The position numbers and the translations under genes are program-made. Of a stretch of 64,000 nucleotides of DNA, positions 61,783-64,000 are shown in pieces (within the stretch, counting starts at the first letter, position 1; each line of letters begins with the position of its first letter). The DNA is taken from NCBI RefSeq assembly GCF_900113415.1, contig NZ_FOPH01000001.1:279504-343503 (forward strand). Direction: 5' to 3'. The notes under the pieces are model-generated. The model was not told the DNA's origin. It saw only the letters and a program-made list of their open reading frames with translations, and ran no database searches. This stretch comes from Oribacterium sp. WCC10 (lineage in GTDB: Bacteria; Bacillota; Clostridia; Lachnospirales; Lachnospiraceae).

Positions 61783-63039
61783 ATGCGGAAATATTTTCAC
61801 AATAAGAGAATAATATTTTTATTAATGGCAATTTGTACTGCTCTTACCGTTACGTCTTGTAAGAAGAACGACTCTGATGAATCAAGTGTATCTGAAGAGT
61901 CTAGTGACAATACAGAATCTTCGGAAATCACTGAAACTTCCACAGAAGAAACAACCATTGAAGAAGACTTAGAATTATATGGACCAGATAAGCAATACTT
62001 TGAAGAATATAAAAATTTTCCTACACCTTTAAGGTATATGAATAACCAAGATGCTTACAAATATGTCCCTGAAGAGTCTGTTCCTGGTCAATATTATGCT
62101 TATGAAACAAAACATGAATTTTTCGAGGATTACGTAGCATATCTTGAATCAGAAGGATTTAGAATTAAAGGCAGAGTAGATGATAATGTTATTATTACTG
62201 ATCCTAAAATTGGAATAACCTATTATACTCCTACAGGTCATTTGCTTGTTGTAATACTTAACTCTGAAACTTCTACTGAAGAAACAACAGCTGTGGATGA
62301 CACTTCTGCTGCCTTTGACAAAGACGCATTTGTAAAAAAAGCCATTGAAATCACAGCCGATAATTTCAAAGATTCACAGAGGCTTGATAACGTTTCCAAA
62401 GGTCAACTTGTGTATTTTAGTGGAAGTGTAAATGGACATAATACGTCAGAAAAAGATGATTGTTTATTGATTAATTTATCTGACAAGACAGGAGATGCTA
62501 AATTGCTTGTTGTCACATGGAATAACGTGGATCTTACTCAATTCAATGATAATGATATCGTTACTGTATACGGAGAATATGTTGGAGAAAGTGAATGGGG
62601 AACAGGAACTCCTATTGTGGTGGCTAATGATAAGGTTGAAGCTCAACATATAGTAGTCACAGGTAAGGCATCTATCTACGGACCAGACAAAAAATTCTTT
62701 GAAGAAAATCACGATTTACCTACACCTGTGTATCTAGTTGGATCAGATAGAGTCAAATATGATCCGACTAGGACGAGTTCCTATTCCTATTGTTCGGCAA
62801 AAGATAATCATGATGAAAATGAGTCTTGGAATATGTATGTGGATTATTATAAAGGACTTAAATACTTTGGATATAAATATATAGAACTTCCAAATACAAA
62901 TGGACGTGTTGTTGAGATTATTCCAGAAAAATCTAATACCGTAAATTCTGATACAGAAGTCATGATTATAGGAATAGATAGAGATGATACTGGAGAATAC
63001 TATATGTGGCTTGATCCCCAAGTGAATATTCCGTTTTAG
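61783..63039 (+). CDS. Two-lobed lipoprotein with central OB-fold-like domain
   Basis: 418 residues from the ATG at 61783, chosen for GGAGGTG; an ATG six codons earlier overlaps that site. Lipobox LTVTSC with Cys26, then an acidic Ser/Thr/Glu linker to about 62. Residues 65-160 and 297-400 are two copies of one domain, each opening with YGPDKxxFEExxxxPTP and containing a Tyr-rich strand and a VDYYKGLKYFGYKY-type helix. Residues 205-293 (GQLVYFSGSVNG, NDIVTVYGEYVG) look like a tRNA_anti-like OB fold. Probably on the cell surface; function unknown. Confidence 0.75.
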   Translation: MRKYFHNKRIIFLLMAICTALTVTSCKKNDSDESSVSEESSDNTESSEITETSTEETTIEEDLELYGPDKQYFEEYKNFPTPLRYMNNQDAYKYVPEESVPGQYYAYETKHEFFEDYVAYLESEGFRIKGRVDDNVIITDPKIGITYYTPTGHLLVVILNSETSTEETTAVDDTSAAFDKDAFVKKAIEITADNFKDSQRLDNVSKGQLVYFSGSVNGHNTSEKDDCLLINLSDKTGDAKLLVVTWNNVDLTQFNDNDIVTVYGEYVGESEWGTGTPIVVANDKVEAQHIVVTGKASIYGPDKKFFEENHDLPTPVYLVGSDRVKYDPTRTSSYSYCSAKDNHDENESWNMYVDYYKGLKYFGYKYIELPNTNGRVVEIIPEKSNTVNSDTEVMIIGIDRDDTGEYYMWLDPQVNIPF

Positions 63040-63076
63040 TAAAACTTCCTGTCCAGTATTTTGGAAACCATGATTC

Positions 63077-63226
63077 CGGTGATAGGAAACTGCCTTAAAA
63101 CCGCTTAGCTGCCATTAATCAAATCTGGCATGTCCTGTCAAGCCCTTGTCGCGTAAGCGATGCACTAGCAGGCTTTACAGGACATGATGGATTTGACACA
63201 AATCATAATTGCGGTTTCCTACTCCG
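63077..63226. repeat. 150-bp imperfect palindrome after the lipoprotein gene
   Basis: CCGGTGATAGGAAAC at the left pairs with GTTTCCTACTCCGG at the right, and the inner arms TGTCCTGTCAAGCC and GGCTTTACAGGACA are nearly perfect. The loop (CTTGTCGCGTAAGCGATGCA) contains its own small hairpin. Non-coding. It may be a MITE or a strong RNA hairpin acting as terminator. Confidence 0.7.
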
Positions 63227-63235
63227 GAATACCGG

Positions 63236-63710
63236 TTTCCTATGACCGGACAGGCGGTGTAATCCAGTCCGGAATACTCACCCAAGAAAAATAACACCTT
63301 GATTTTATGACCAGAACAGATACATCTATCTGTATATAGGAATATCATTAATAGTTGGATATCGTTAAAACCCTTATAAACTCTAGCCAATCACATGATT
63401 ACTTCAAAGATTTGAAACAAATTCAAAAGTGTGAAAAGTCTAGTGTTTATAAGGGGTTTGTTAGTTTTAGAGATTTTTCTTATATAGGGTGCAGGTTTCT
63501 CGGTAGTGTAAAAAATTCTGTGTAAACAGATTGAATTGATGATAAAAATTTCGTTTTGATTTAATCTATTAAAGATTATTGAGAGAGGCAGGCGGCATAA
63601 AATGCTGTTCTGTCTCTTAGCTATTGTCTACCACTGAGATGGATGTATGTCAAGGGCGCCCGTTCCTAACGGGCGTTCATTTTACCCTTTATATACAGCC
63701 TGATCAGTGG
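63236..63710. other. Gene-free stretch before the IS256 transposase
   Basis: No convincing gene. A GC-rich hairpin GGGCGCCCG TTCCTAA CGGGCG with a T-rich tail at 63651-63683 may mark the end of the IS or a terminator. The remainder is AT-rich. Confidence 0.5.
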
Positions 63711-64000
63711 TTATTCAATGTCTTCCGGGGTGATTCGATCACTGAAATATATACAGAGCTGATCAAGTGTCTGTCCCCATTCCCATGACTTTCCGGTCCA
63801 TTTTTTTGTGGCATCCGTCATCGCTAGATAGAGCATCTTGAACAGGGCATCATCTGTCGGAAAGATCGTCTTGGATTTGGTCACTTTACGCAGCTGCCGG
63901 TTAAAATTCTCAATGGAATTCGTTGTGTATATCAGTTTTCGGATTTCTCCTGGATACTTGAAATACGTGGACAGCTGAGGCCAGTTGTTTCGCCATGATG
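63711..64000 (-). CDS. IS256-family transposase, C-terminal part (cut by window edge)
   Basis: On the minus strand the frame enters at the window edge and ends with TAA at 63711. The 95 visible residues contain the conserved end of Mutator/IS256 transposases: YFKYPGEIRKLIYTTNSIEN and FNRQLRKVTKSKTIFPTDDA, then LAMTDATKKW and WGQTLDQLCIYF. The catalytic Asp residues lie outside the window; whether the gene is intact is unknown. Confidence 0.93.
   Translation of the reverse strand, partial: SWRNNWPQLSTYFKYPGEIRKLIYTTNSIENFNRQLRKVTKSKTIFPTDDALFKMLYLAMTDATKKWTGKSWEWGQTLDQLCIYFSDRITPEDIE

Noticed and set aside
63175..63390. 71-codon minus-strand frame
   Set aside because: It lies in the palindrome and AT-rich spacer and lacks a ribosome binding site.

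Overview
The window looks like a chromosomal stretch of a low-to-moderate GC Firmicute, most likely a Lachnospiraceae member of the Butyrivibrio kind. This is inferred from gene content and order (pyrH-frr-uppS-cdsA-dxr-rseP-ispG-polC on one strand), a T-box in front of thrS, Gram-positive PolC, ABC-F and OppABCDF sets, strong AGGAGG-type ribosome binding sites and TTGACA/TATAAT promoters. Nearly all genes from 1 to 50.9 kb lie on the minus strand.

Layout of the core part. 1-8.9 kb: one long minus-strand operon for UMP kinase, ribosome recycling, undecaprenyl-PP and CDP-diglyceride synthesis, two MEP-pathway enzymes (Dxr, IspG), the RseP site-2 protease and the 5' part of polC, which runs off the left edge. 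9.1-15.2 kb: an oppBCDFA oligopeptide importer. 15.7-18.9 kb: a DUF1846 protein and a MATE exporter. 19-25.6 kb: a tightly packed operon of EAL phosphodiesterase, patatin lipase, Dus, FliB-like protein, lipoprotein and RsmH. 25.6-29.4 kb: two L,D-transpeptidases, TruA and acylphosphatase. 29.5-33.8 kb: tsf, rpsB and topA. 34.2-39.3 kb: thrS with its T-box, then dprA and yifB/comM. 39.5-49 kb: a pseudouridine synthase, an SDR, tRNA-Leu(AAG), an uncharacterised two-gene unit (PIN-like nuclease plus a duplicated-domain protein), tRNA-Ser(GGA), an ABC-F ATPase and an MBL-fold hydrolase.

From about 51 kb the character changes: the DNA is more AT-rich, strands are mixed, and broken genes are frequent. 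Two diverged 116-120 bp direct repeats (51699-51814 and 59840-59959), each a terminator-like hairpin joined to a tRNA 3'-half-like sequence, bracket about 8.1 kb. That stretch holds a YcxB-like protein, an SDR, stop-interrupted remnants, a lipoprotein, a truncated symporter abutting an ADP-ribosylglycohydrolase pseudogene, a membrane protein, a DUF6465-like protein and a complete IS4-family element. I read it as a decayed integrated island. To its right lie a small antitoxin/DUF4160 cluster, a two-lobed lipoprotein, a long palindrome and the end of an IS256-family transposase cut by the window edge.

Three kinds of small repeat run through the window and may be its least described content. Family A is a modular MITE-like element whose two full copies have 20-bp terminal inverted repeats and 5-bp target duplications. 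Family B is a 126-bp multi-hairpin element placed at gene ends inside operons. There are also long unrelated palindromes near 45.8-46.0 kb and 63.1 kb. No rRNA genes and no CRISPR array were seen.
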